A DNA stretch of 64,000 nucleotides, from contig OY979716.1 of the NCBI GenBank assembly GCA_963855995.1, forward strand, positions 22,087,321 through 22,151,320. Reading direction: 5' to 3'. The position numbers and the translations under genes are program-made. Below the pieces are notes generated by a model that saw only the letters and a list, made by a program, of their open reading frames with translations, had not been told where the DNA came from and ran no database searches. The stretch is from Muricea muricata. Taxonomy: Eukaryota; Cnidaria; Anthozoa; Malacalcyonacea; Plexauridae. This document shows, piece after piece, positions 46,301 to 54,880 of this stretch. Positions within the stretch are counted from its first letter, which is position 1. Every line of letters begins with the position of its first letter.

Positions 46301-49002
46301 TAATTGCGAATGATGTCGACGCCGATCTAGTCGCGGAAAAACATTCTGACGTATCGAGCGACATGAGAGACAATACCACACCGAAAGACAGCGTGATAGC
46401 AGAGTCAACAGCGAAAATTCCACCTTCCAATACCCCTCGTTCCGGACAGAACTGTTACGTTAAAATTTTGGGACTGAATTGGAACGTACAGAATGATGAG
46501 TTCTACTACGATTTGCAAGAAATGATAGAATACGCCGAATCCCTCCCGCCTACCAAACGATCGGTTTTAAAATTCGCTGCAAAAATCTTCGACCCCATTG
46601 GATTCGTCACACCGTTTACGGTTAATTTGAAGATACTTTTTCAGTGCTTGTGTACTGCGAATGTGAACTGGGACGATCCACTTGAAGGCGACCAAGCGAA
46701 CAAATGGAATCAGCTTGTAAAAGAATTTCGCACAATAAACCATGTTCATGTTCCTAGATGTTACTTTCAAGTTAAGAGAAACCACCCTTGTACGCACCAG
46801 CTCCACGGTTTCTGCGATGCATCTGATAAAGCTTTGGCGGCAGTGGTGTACTTACGAACTGAACACGAAATCGGGGAGGTTGATGTGAGTTTAGTGTCTT
46901 CTAAAACACGAGTTGCACCAATAAAGAAGCAAACCACACCACGTCTCGAGCTGTTGGGTGCCCTCCTCTTGGCAAGATTGATTAAATCTATCGTTTGCGC
47001 TCTCAGATCCTTGAAAGTTTCACCCGAGATTATTTTGTGGACTGATTCTTTTACGACACTTTGTTGCATCAAGAACAACCGCGCCTGGAAGACCTTTATT
47101 CAAACTCGAGTGAAAGAAATCAGAGAATTAACCAGTGAATACGAATGGCGACACTGTCCTGGCGAATGCAATCCGGCCGATCTGCCTTCTAGGGGTTGTA
47201 CAGGAAGCAAACTGCCTGAATGTGAACGTTGGTGGAAGGGCCCACGGTTTTTGATTAACCCCCCTGAACAATGGCCAGTTGACCCTCAGCCCACACGTAA
47301 TGATCGCGATCAAGCTGCTCTCGAGCTCATGAAGAATCCACCAGTAGTAACGCACTCTTTGTCGGGGCCTACGATAAGCACAAGTTCTGTTATGAATATC
47401 GAGAAAATAATCGACGTCGAAAGATACAGTTCAAAGATCAAATTGCTTCGAATTACAGCAAGAGTCCTTCGTTTCCTGAGACGATTGAGAAAGAAATCAC
47501 TTGGAGTCTTCCCTTTTGAACTTACGGCTGCTGAAATATACGAAGCAGAAGCTTTATGGATTCGACGCATTCAGTCTTCCGTATTTTCTGAAGAGATACG
47601 ATGTATTCGTTCTGGTCATTGCAACAAGAGAGTAAAGCAGCTCGGGCTGTTCCTTGACGAAGAAGAAATTATTCGATGCGAAGGAAGAATTAGCGAATCC
47701 TCAGTTCCTGATTCCGCAAAACAACCGATTCTCCTGCCTCCGAAGCATCCTTTCGCTGAAATGATTGTTCGAGATTGCCACCAAATAGTGCATCATGACG
47801 GTATTCGTGAGACTCTTAACTGTACTCGTGGAAATTATTGGATTTTACGAGGTCGAGAAACCGTAAAGAAAATCGTGCGGAAATGTGTGATATGCAGAAA
47901 ATTCGAAGGGAAACCATTCGCAACCCCTAAGGACCCTCCTCTTCCAACAAGCCGAGTTAGCGACGAACCTCCCTTCACGAGCACTGGTATGGACTTTGCG
48001 GGACCTCTTTATGTTACAAACACTCCGACATTGCAGAAGGCATACGTGTGCCTCTTCACTTGCGCATCCACCAGAGCGGTCCATCTGGAGCTTGTGGACA
48101 GTCTTAGCGCCCCTTCGTTTCTTCTGGCTTTTAGACGTTTTTCTTCACGAAGAGGTCTACCTTCATGCCTTTTGTCCGACAACGCAAAGACCTTCAAGGG
48201 TGCCTCGAAAGACGTGACCAAGATTTTGAGATCAGCAGTCGTTAGGAGAGAGATGGCCCAGAAAGGCGTATCTTGGGAGTTCATTGTAGAGCGAGCGCCC
48301 TGGCACGGCGGGTTCTTGGAGCGGATGGTAAAGAGTGTTAAAAGATGCTTAAAAAAGAGCCTTGGACGAACGTCGTTGGACTTCGAAGCTTTGCGAACTT
48401 TGTTAGTAGAAATCGAGACAACCATCAACAACCGACCCCTTACCTACATATATGATGATGTAGAAGGAGTTTCTTATCCTCTTTCGCCCTCGCAACTGAT
48501 TTATGGTCGACAAATCGTTTTGACCCCAAATGATCGACATTTTACTGTGGTTAGCACCAACCAGTCCTTAACAAGAAGAGCTAGATATCATAATCGCTTG
48601 TTAAGACAGTTCGTGAAACGTTGGAGAAACGATTATTTATTAAGTATTCGAGAAACAGCGCGTTCGCATGGTACATCTGAGGATGCGATAGCTGAAGGTG
48701 ATGTCGTTGTTTTGAAAAACGATTCGTCCCCAAGAGTATTTTGGAAATTAGCGAAGGTAACAGAGATTCTGAGAAGTCATGATGGAATTATTCGGGCTGC
48801 CAAGGTACGAGTATTGAGTTCCGATGGTAAAGTGAGCGAGTTACGTCGACCAATCCAACACCTGATTCCTCTGGAGTTGCAGACTAATCCCGAACCAGAC
48901 ACTGATATCGTTCCTGACACAACACCTAACGTCAGCAAAGACGTTCTGAAACCGACTCCTATGATGAGTTGCCTCGACGATCAAGACGGACGGCGGCAAT
49001 AA
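43384..49002 (+). CDS. BEL/Pao gag-pol polyprotein
   Basis: 1,872 codons from the ATG at 43384; the frame is open upstream to a GTG at 43330, but no earlier ATG exists. In order: a coiled gag start; the DUF1759-like gag core (about residues 165-340); zinc knuckles from residue 372 (CVYCKEHHFSASC, CFTCLGKNHRSSQC, CRRCGNKHHQPIC); an aspartic protease with LLDSGC (Asp 505); a reverse transcriptase with VADVEKAFHQ (Asp 849) and YVDD (928-931); a Pao-type RNase H region (FCDASDKALAAVVYL, PRLELLGALLLARL, LWTDS); an integrase with an HHCC-like region, then Asp 1537 (GMDFAGP), Asp 1599 (LSDNAKTF) and Glu 1646; and a DUF5641-like C-terminus (GDVVVLKND...RPIQHLIPLEL). All key residues are present and no stop or shift is seen. 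It is likely active or recently active. Gag and pol are in one frame, so no frameshift signal is needed. Confidence 0.97.
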   Translation: MSENLGRIRAVRAGNRGVITKLIKEAEYHINQLNESQQGKYDIGRMKTICSILGEKKDILKTLDEKIVSLCEVEEIAKEIEEADEYMSRILDTQRILKESESKPVDIETKTKDQVSQVLPPSTSEELTGTVNLIDLQGSNASMNASVISANTNDTNTPISTQSRSKLPKLTLQKFKGDITQFRSFWDSFTSAVHNNPSLSTIDKFNYLNSMLEGRALRAVQGLLITEGNYQSALDILNQRFGKPQAIISAHMEELMKIPACTGEKPSQLRYVYDKISVHVRGLESLGVTSQQYGSLLIPVIMAKLPAEIRVQIARNTTEEVWEIADMLKIILKEVEAREISESIKVNEVDHRKPRTPAALAAQGSLGQSIQCVYCKEHHFSASCDRVKDTKERKEILKRDRRCFTCLGKNHRSSQCDPKRNCRRCGNKHHQPICDKMRQSFTPSPPQNEDKPPLSREPISEEKSQTATVTTTATKTRPQVLLQTAVTYAESPSGSNSIPVRVLLDSGCQRSYVTNSLRNRLGLPMIKTETLNLNTFGNDTFTKQQCDIVRLSLKGNDRDRLITALCFPKICSPLTTTINPNQYPHLQQLKLSDLKIVSGDHSHSNIDVLLGADYYFDVLNGEILRGSTGPVAMNSSFGWIVCGPTTGNRESDDCAVNLIIERQSSLSIPGSFQSTDDECELSKSLHKFWEIESMGVQEEKEDKSDFLEEVTFNEKEHRYEVKLPWKAGCSPKSSGYSMCVKRLHQLRMRLKDDRSLLEEYDRIFNEQEKMGIIEPVEITDESSCFLPHHAVVRQDKETSKVRVVFDGSAKSSKDDLSLNECLEKGPNLVPNLFDTIVKFRGYPVGLVADVEKAFHQILIAPNDRKMLRFLWFDDVFKDNPTIKQYQFRRLPFGLTPSPAILSTIIHHHLSLSDQKDSEIASLLQDSLYVDDVAGGAYDDDEAEEVYHTSQHLMNTGGFKLRKWHSNSPYVCDLIANDVDADLVAEKHSDVSSDMRDNTTPKDSVIAESTAKIPPSNTPRSGQNCYVKILGLNWNVQNDEFYYDLQEMIEYAESLPPTKRSVLKFAAKIFDPIGFVTPFTVNLKILFQCLCTANVNWDDPLEGDQANKWNQLVKEFRTINHVHVPRCYFQVKRNHPCTHQLHGFCDASDKALAAVVYLRTEHEIGEVDVSLVSSKTRVAPIKKQTTPRLELLGALLLARLIKSIVCALRSLKVSPEIILWTDSFTTLCCIKNNRAWKTFIQTRVKEIRELTSEYEWRHCPGECNPADLPSRGCTGSKLPECERWWKGPRFLINPPEQWPVDPQPTRNDRDQAALELMKNPPVVTHSLSGPTISTSSVMNIEKIIDVERYSSKIKLLRITARVLRFLRRLRKKSLGVFPFELTAAEIYEAEALWIRRIQSSVFSEEIRCIRSGHCNKRVKQLGLFLDEEEIIRCEGRISESSVPDSAKQPILLPPKHPFAEMIVRDCHQIVHHDGIRETLNCTRGNYWILRGRETVKKIVRKCVICRKFEGKPFATPKDPPLPTSRVSDEPPFTSTGMDFAGPLYVTNTPTLQKAYVCLFTCASTRAVHLELVDSLSAPSFLLAFRRFSSRRGLPSCLLSDNAKTFKGASKDVTKILRSAVVRREMAQKGVSWEFIVERAPWHGGFLERMVKSVKRCLKKSLGRTSLDFEALRTLLVEIETTINNRPLTYIYDDVEGVSYPLSPSQLIYGRQIVLTPNDRHFTVVSTNQSLTRRARYHNRLLRQFVKRWRNDYLLSIRETARSHGTSEDAIAEGDVVVLKNDSSPRVFWKLAKVTEILRSHDGIIRAAKVRVLSSDGKVSELRRPIQHLIPLELQTNPEPDTDIVPDTTPNVSKDVLKPTPMMSCLDDQDGRRQ

Positions 49003-49087
49003 TTGGAGATCTATTACGGAAGAATATGAAGTGACTTGACAATGTTATGTTATGATATGAATGTTAATATTTTGATCACCTTGTAGT

Positions 49088-49102
49088 GATCAACGCGGGG
49101 AG
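49088..49102 (+). promoter_or_regulatory. Polypurine tract of the BEL/Pao element
   Basis: GCGGGGAG ends exactly one base before the TGTAATG of the 3' LTR, where plus-strand DNA synthesis would be primed. The tract is short. Confidence 0.75.
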
Positions 49103-49400
49103 TGTAATGAACTGTTACAATTTACATTGTTCTAAACTTTGATGCGTGCGTTTCACGTGATCGGAAAATTACATTGTTTACACTGTTGTTATGTTATCGA
49201 CGAGGAACGTATAATATAGAGTTAACGATCGAATTTAAGAAAGAAAAATCGATATATTCTTTGAATACTCACAAGTTATGTAATGTGTTTGTGTTATGGT
49301 TTATGTATTAAATGTTGAAATATAATTTGGCTTTGTGTCTATTTATCGATTCGAGATATTTTCGTTATTTCGTACAATTTATTATGCCGAGTGCATAACA
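49103..49400 (+). repeat. 3' LTR of the BEL/Pao element
   Basis: 298 bp, TGTAATGAAC to GTGCATAACA, differing from the 5' LTR at two positions. It is followed by ACATC, the second copy of the target duplication. Confidence 0.97.
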
Positions 49401-49405
49401 ACATC

Positions 49406-49995
49406 AAATGAAAGACCTTTCTTAAGAAAACGACAAGACGGTGCATGCGATAAATAAAAGTGTGCAAAGATTGCAAAAGTCAAACAACGTAAAGAGTAAA
49501 CCAAGACAAGAGGACTTCGCACTCTAAAAGACTATGTAACTGCTGTGGTCGTACTAATCACGTGTGTAAGCAAGCGTATCCAGCTAAAAAAGTCAATGTA
49601 ATAAATGAAATCATTATTGACGAATGTGCAGAAGTAAGACGGCCGGTGCATGAAGCAGAAGTTCCAGATGATTTAAATTGTGAGGACGGTGATTATTGGT
49701 ACAGTAAACGACATTAATCAAGTAAACGGTGAGATTTCCGTAAATTATTTAATTGAAGATAGCAATAGGATTAAAGTTAAACTAGATACTGGGGTACAAC
49801 TCAACGTAATGCCGGTACAAGTTTCTAACTCGGTAAATTAACCGGGTACGGGGGAGGGGAATAATATTCCTGTTATTGTTCAGCTGAAATGCAAATACGA
49901 AACTGAAGTCCACAGCTTACAATTTTATGTGGTTGATGCTAATGCTTCTACAGGATTAAGTTTAAAACGCGTGTCAAGTCTTATCATTGAGTAAA
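49406..49995 (+). pseudogene. Ty3/gypsy relic, zinc knuckle and protease (3' part)
   Basis: This continues the gag fragment at 41.8-42.3 kb beyond the BEL/Pao insertion. A zinc-knuckle-like segment (CNCCGRTNHVCKQAYPAKK) sits near 49530. A retropepsin-like VNGEISVNYLIEDSNRIKVK with LDTGVQLNVMP follows near 49710-49820; its active-site triplet DTG is kept but its fourth residue is Val rather than Ala or Ser. Stops and shifts follow and no reverse transcriptase is seen. The gypsy copy was already broken or broke afterwards. Confidence 0.75.
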
Positions 49996-51000
49996 ATTGT
50001 ATTGACTGTGGACAAAAAATTACAGAAAAAACTATTTGTAGTTTTTTTCAAAATTCGGATATGCTTTACCAATTATCTAGCTTAATAACTTTACATTTTT
50101 TTAAAATTTCACAGAAGGAATTGTCGTGAGAATATCACGGAAAACTCTGGTGCTAAAGTAAGAAAAAATCGACTCGACATAAGCACATCTTGCGCGTTTA
50201 CGTTATGAAAATCACGAAACGCGTGTGATTTATATTTTTCTTTAGTAATTTTTCACTTCCTCATTTGGTTTTATACAAATACTGGAATACAAAGCCGATT
50301 TTCATACTCGTTAGACTAATTTTCGACAAGAAAATAAAAGATACGAATCGCTATCACTTAAAGTGCATTTACTGTAGTTAATTCAGTATTGCATACTTTC
50401 CGTAAAAAACAAACGAGTTAAATGACAGAACCAACCACTTGTACAGTTTCAGTCTGCCTTGAATACAACACAAAACATCATTTCAACCTTCGAGATATCA
50501 AAACCTGAAAATCGTGAAAGGCTACAGTATAAACGCATTAAAATACACTTAAAATATCTAAGAAAACAGTCACATTAAAAGAGAACAAAAACAGGTTTAT
50601 AACGTACATACTGTACAGGTTCACTATCATTTGCAATCAGTGGCGAAGCCAGTTTTCAAAATCACACTTTCGGGTCATGAAAATACCGCGCGAGGAACGC
50701 GAAATCGCTCTGACCTATATAAACCATTTCTTAAACTGTACTATAAGTGTAGGGTGCCACGTTAAAGTTACTTATTATTAGAATATAATAGCAATACCCT
50801 TATTTAGTATACACTCTCGGGGTATCCTACATGTACTTGTTTTTTCTGTTATTGCAAGTAAAACCCGAAAACTGTCTTTCAAAGTACGACTCAGCTGTTT
50901 CATTTGAGCACCTATAGTTTTCATGAGTTATTATAATATAGTAAGTAATAATAATGTAAATGAAATACTTAAGACTTAATTGCGCATTTATGAGAGGTTG
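49996..51000. other. No gene recognised
   Basis: AT-rich with no coding signal. It may include the non-coding end of the gypsy relic. Confidence 0.5.
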
Positions 51001-51257
51001 CACTCAAAACCAATTTTTTTTAAAGTTGGAAAATGACTCATGATCAAGTATGCATTTTGTATTTATTATTTCTATTGGCAAAACCGACAATTTAGTCCCG
51101 TTATTTTTAATTTAGCGGTGTACATTTGTTTAAAACTTAAGTTTTAACTGTTTTCACAGTCAATCAACATGAAAGTAGTTGCACAGCTGTAGGTCCAACT
51201 TGTCTGGCTTGAAAAAATAAGTTTCCAATTTTGACAATTAGTATTCGTTGAGATAAC

Positions 51258-51393
51258 ATGAAATCTCTTCGTGTAGTGATGTTTGTGCTGCAAATTTTGA
51301 TTTGATTCCTACTGTTTGAACTAGTGACACCAAAAGAAACGGTTTATGTGGAAACAGGTTTGCCCAGTAGCGCATTTCCTGTGATAATGCGAA
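51258..51393 (+). pseudogene. First-exon copy A, signal-peptide type, with nonsense codon
   Basis: 136 nt from ATG to a GTAAGT donor, the same length as the intact copy at 56681-56816 and closely alike. Codon 16 is TGA where the intact copy has TGC. Everything after it stays in frame (ELVTPKETVYVETGLPSSAF). The donor is good, so it could still be spliced into transcripts as a dead leader. Confidence 0.7.
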
Positions 51394-51468
51394 GTAAGTT
51401 TAATATATTGTTTTTGCTGGTATTATTTGCACAATGCATGCAATCGACTTTACTGCATGTAAAGTGTA

Positions 51469-52795
51469 AGGGTTGGTGACTAAAAAAGTGGACAAAGTTC
51501 ACATATGACTATTTTGCATAATGGCAGAGCAAAAGCTCGGTCAAGAGTCTGGGGTGAAGGCCTGGTTACAATGCTAATGTTTTTAGCATTGTTGATATGT
51601 GGGGTATGTCGTATATATATTATGGATCGGTTCACTTTAAAACAGAGAAAAGAACTAATTGTAAATTTCTACAAAGTTCATAGAGATGAAGGTGTTGCAT
51701 ACACTGTTAAACATTTTTTAAAGCAAGGAGTAGCCCGAAGCACCACATACAAAATTCTAAAGAGCTTTCAGGAAAGAAACACAACAGAAAGGAAGATTGG
51801 AAGTGGGAGAAGAGCTGAAAAATTGCCAGCTCAGAAGAAAAAGCGATTGGTGAAAGCTGCAACGAACAAAAATGGTGTGTCTCAAGAGAAGCTGGCACAA
51901 AAATTTGGTGTACATAAATCCTATGTCCAGAAAGTTCTCAAGAAGGAAGGCTGTAAAAACTACAAGAAACAAAAAGTTCCAGAATGGACTGAGGAAAAAG
52001 AATTAAGGCAGAGAAGATGCTGCAGAAAACTGACCAGAACATCGATAAAACAATCCTCTAGTGTGAAAGTGGTGATAGATGATGAGTCATATTTTCCATT
52101 TGGGCACAGTGAGATGCCTGGAAATGATAGATTTTATACCAAAGATAAATCAGAAGTTCCTCCTAGTGTCCGATATTTGCAGAAGAAGAAGTTTGAACCA
52201 AAACTGCTTGTGTGGCTGGCTATCAGCGAGGAAGGACACAGTAAGCCATTCTTTGTGCCAAGCAGGGGAAATGTGAATGGTAATGTTTACAGAAACGAAT
52301 GTATTATGCGTCGTTTGGTGCCATTCCTGCAACAGTATCATGAAGATGGTGATTATGTGTTTTGGCCCGATCTAGCTTCGTCACATTATGCCAAGGACAC
52401 AGTTGCCCTACTGCGTGACCAAAACATCAATTTTGTTCGAAAACAAGACAACCCTCCCAATGTGCCACAACTCCGGCCAATTGAAAAATTTTGGGGTATT
52501 TTGAAGTCTAAAGTATATAACGGTGGTTGGACAGCTAAAACGGAGCATCAACTGAAGTTGCGTATCCGCAAATGCCTACGGGAACTTGACTGGGAAGTAG
52601 TACAGGGCATGATGTCTACCGTCAAGACAAATCTAACAAAAGCCGCTGACACATCGCCTAGGAAGCTTTTGTAACATACTTGAGTGAAAGAAAATAAATT
52701 TTTTAATATTCTAACAGTGCTACAGTGTGTTTATATGCGATTACCACTTCACAATAGGCCTATTAACTTTGTCCACTTTTTTAGTCACCACCCCT
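51469..52795 (+). mobile_element. IS630-Tc1-mariner element, DD37E type
   Basis: Inverted ends AGGGTTGGTGACTAAAAAAG with TGGACAAAGTT, mirrored on the right with one clear mismatch (AGGGGTGGTGAC). TA flanks both sides (51467-51468 and 52796-52797). 1,327 bp. The related copies B and C lack the insertion and show the empty site between a TGTAA...-type flank and CACTGTTATTTG. Confidence 0.95.
51622..52674 (+). CDS. Mariner-type transposase (DD37E)
   Basis: 350 codons from the ATG at 51622 (MDRFTLKQRKELI...). An in-frame ATG at 51505 adds 39 residues unlike any transposase start. The N-terminal helix-turn-helix region includes ARSTTYKILKSFQ and KSYVQKVLKK. The catalytic core has VVIDDESYFPFG (Asp 153), VFWPDLASSHYA (Asp 250) and QLRPIEKFWGILK (Glu 288), with 37 residues between the second Asp and the Glu. 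The WPDLASSHYA block is characteristic of the DD37E lineage. The frame is intact with both ends in place, so this copy may be competent. It acts alone by cut-and-paste at TA. Confidence 0.93.
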   Translation: MDRFTLKQRKELIVNFYKVHRDEGVAYTVKHFLKQGVARSTTYKILKSFQERNTTERKIGSGRRAEKLPAQKKKRLVKAATNKNGVSQEKLAQKFGVHKSYVQKVLKKEGCKNYKKQKVPEWTEEKELRQRRCCRKLTRTSIKQSSSVKVVIDDESYFPFGHSEMPGNDRFYTKDKSEVPPSVRYLQKKKFEPKLLVWLAISEEGHSKPFFVPSRGNVNGNVYRNECIMRRLVPFLQQYHEDGDYVFWPDLASSHYAKDTVALLRDQNINFVRKQDNPPNVPQLRPIEKFWGILKSKVYNGGWTAKTEHQLKLRIRKCLRELDWEVVQGMMSTVKTNLTKAADTSPRKLL

Positions 52796-53587
52796 TACAT
52801 TTCACTGTTATTTGTTAGCATTCCTTGTAACTATTTCATCGCATTTTTAAAGATAATTCGCTGTTTAGAGAGGTAGTTCTCGTCCTATTTCTCTGAACTT
52901 CACTAAATGTCTAGTCTGCGGAATTTTTGCAAATATTTCAGTTAGAGGTGTTGATAGGAATAACATTTACTTTCTAAGATTTATTTTTAACAGACAACAA
53001 TACAAACCTAGATATAGCCACAATAACACAGGCAAAATATTAACTTGTACAACATACATAATATAAGCAACTTTTAATAAGTATTTGTAATATCCTAATA
53101 AACAGTCGATGTCTAACACTTTTTCGTTAATAATATATAACACTTATTTCAAACCAGGGTTTCAAGCCTGGCGAGGTAGAATTTTCTGCAGTCGAACGCT
53201 ATTAATTTCACAGAGATAACGAATGTTCTGAATGAAATGAGCCCGTATTATTGCTTATTATTTTAACTGCAAACAAAAGCTTGATAAAGTTGATTCTATT
53301 GTTTACTGTATTTTTACTGTAATGGCTCTTTTACTGTTATTTGTGAGCATTATTTGCATTGATTGCATTTTTAAACATAATACGCCATTTTAAGAGGCTG
53401 TTCTGGTTTTCTTACTCCACTAATATCTGTGGATTTTTTTTGTGTCAGCCGCGGATACATCTCAGGTTAGAACGAGATTCGAAGGAAATGTCCTAGTGCT
53501 GCAGTGTTTAAGTGTGCAATGGATTGAAAACATAAGACAGAGCACATGATGATTTTAACGGAAAATTTCCAAAATAACATCAATTAG

Positions 53588-53903
53588 GGGGCTGATTATA
53601 TGGTCCCGCTTACCCGGGATTAAGTGAAGCGTAAAACGATCTTGAGGTATTGAAAAATGTCATTTTATGAAACGAAACGACCAAAGTTCGAATGCTTTCA
53701 GCATTGATCAATACAAAAATAGATTTAACAAAAATTAATGTAATATACACCATTTTGTTTACTTCATATTTCGGCAAAACGAAAATCTCAAGCAATCAAG
53801 GATTAAGCATTTTTTACAGCGTAAACTATGACTTATTTCAATACCTCAAAATCCTGTTACGCTTCACGTAATCCCGGGTAAGCGGGATCTTATAATCAGC
53901 CCC
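53588..53903. mobile_element. 316-bp MITE with TIRs
   Basis: GGGGCTGATTATATGGTCCC then GCTTACCCGGGATTAAGTGA on the left is mirrored on the right to AGCGGGATCTTATAATCAGC CCC. The related sequence at about 54548 (CAAAAATAGCATCATTTGGGTGAGGATTG) lacks it, which shows the empty site. TTA on the left and TAA on the right flank it. Confidence 0.88.
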
Positions 53904-53904
53904 T

Positions 53905-54600
53905 AAGTGAGGATTGTGTTGGCAATACGAAAAAAAAACGATCGATCGATCGCGAGAAGAAAGGATTTCGCTTCTTCGGATGGATTTCAATTTTTTGTAG
54001 CTTATTTTTATTGCAGTCTATTTTCATTTCACAAGTTTTTTCTTCTCGCGCAGTAAAATTATTGGCTATGCTACTGTTTATTGTTTGGGGATGTTGAACC
54101 ACAAATAAAGCATGCGTAGCTTAACAATTAGTATTCGTTGAGATATCATGAAAACTTGTTTGTGAAACCTTTTGAAAGCGTTTATGCTATAACTTCAGAT
54201 TTTCTTCGCCATGTTTGAACTTGCGACATCAAATGAAAAGATTTACGTGGAAACTGGCTTGCCGGGTCAGTCATTTCTCACGATAATGCGAAGTAATTTT
54301 AATTTTATTCTGTTATTTGCTGGCCTAACTTGCATATTGCCTGTAATCTACATTGGTCATTACTGTAAGGTCAACTTTACTGTTATTTGTTAGCATTACT
54401 TACAATTGATTGCATTTGTAAAGATAATACGCTGCTTTAAGAGGTTGTTCTGGTTTTCTTACTCTATCCTGGTCTTGCAGTGTTTAATTGTGCAATGGAT
54501 TGAAAATATATGACAGAGCACATGATAATACTTTTAATGGAAAATTTCCAAAAATAGCATCATTTGGGTGAGGATTGAGTTAGCAATGAGAACTGAAAAA
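53905..54600 (+). repeat. Segmental copy B, partial, overlapping a smaller duplication
   Basis: 54115-54560 resembles the first-exon block of copy A and part of its end-block. Separately, AAAAAACGA...GGATTTCAATTTTTNG...CAGTCTATTTT at 53930-54050 repeats at 54597-54700 (about 665 bp apart), so the stretch has undergone local tandem duplication. Confidence 0.7.
54148..54292 (+). pseudogene. First-exon copy B, decayed
   Basis: It starts ATGAAAACTTGTTTGTGA, giving a stop at codon 6, with about 9 nt more than copies A and C. The later part still reads ELATSNEKIYVETGLPGQSF. The donor is weakened to GTAATT. Relic of the signal-peptide exon family. Confidence 0.65.
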
Positions 54601-54857
54601 AAAACGACCGAGAAGGAGGAATTTCCGTTCCTCAGATGGATTTCAATTTTTAGCAGCCTATTCTTATTGCAGTCTATTTTTATTTCACAAGTTTTTCTAT
54701 ATTTTAAAACGTCTGTTTTAGTCCGGTCGCTTAGCGTCAAAAATTGGCAAGATCGTGACAAAGCTGACAAAGTCAGTATTCTCTTTCCCCGCGACTCCTC
54801 ATGACAATTGAAATGTTTTTGGGGTGTAATGAAGAAGCTCAAAAATTTATCACTCCG

Positions 54858-54880
54858 GGGGGGGGGGGGGGGGGGGGTGA
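54858..54880. repeat. G-homopolymer run
   Basis: A run of over 20 G. The exact length is unreliable in assemblies. Confidence 0.8.

Larger units (their letters stand above)
42982..49400 (+). mobile_element. Complete young BEL/Pao LTR retrotransposon
   Basis: 6,419 bp, with two 298-bp LTRs, the ACATC duplication on both sides (42977-42981, 49401-49405), a primer-binding site directly after the 5' LTR, a purine-rich tract before the 3' LTR, and one uninterrupted gag-pol frame between. LTR divergence of about 0.7% points to recent insertion. No envelope-like frame exists, so it is an intracellular retrotransposon. It sits in an older Ty3/gypsy relic. Confidence 0.97.
51010..53600 (+). repeat. 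Segmental copy A (contains mariner and MITE)
   Basis: It aligns by eye with copy C (56440-58000) from GTATGCATTTTGTATTTATT through the first-exon-like block, a block around AAACCTAGATATAGCC, the phrase TTTCTGCAGTCGAACGCTAT, and the end-block around TGTGCAATGGATTGAAAA. By eye identity is about 80-85%. The mariner at 51469-52795 is present only here, and the MITE at 53588 marks its right side. Confidence 0.8.

Noticed and set aside
42982-49400. Endogenous retrovirus with envelope
   Set aside because: The frame ends with a DUF5641-like region after integrase and only about 100 bp separate it from the 3' LTR; there is no env. Domain types are BEL/Pao.
51505-51621. 39-residue extension of the mariner transposase
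   Set aside because: The extra residues are hydrophobic and unlike mariner N-termini; MDRFTLKQRKELI at 51622 is the expected start.
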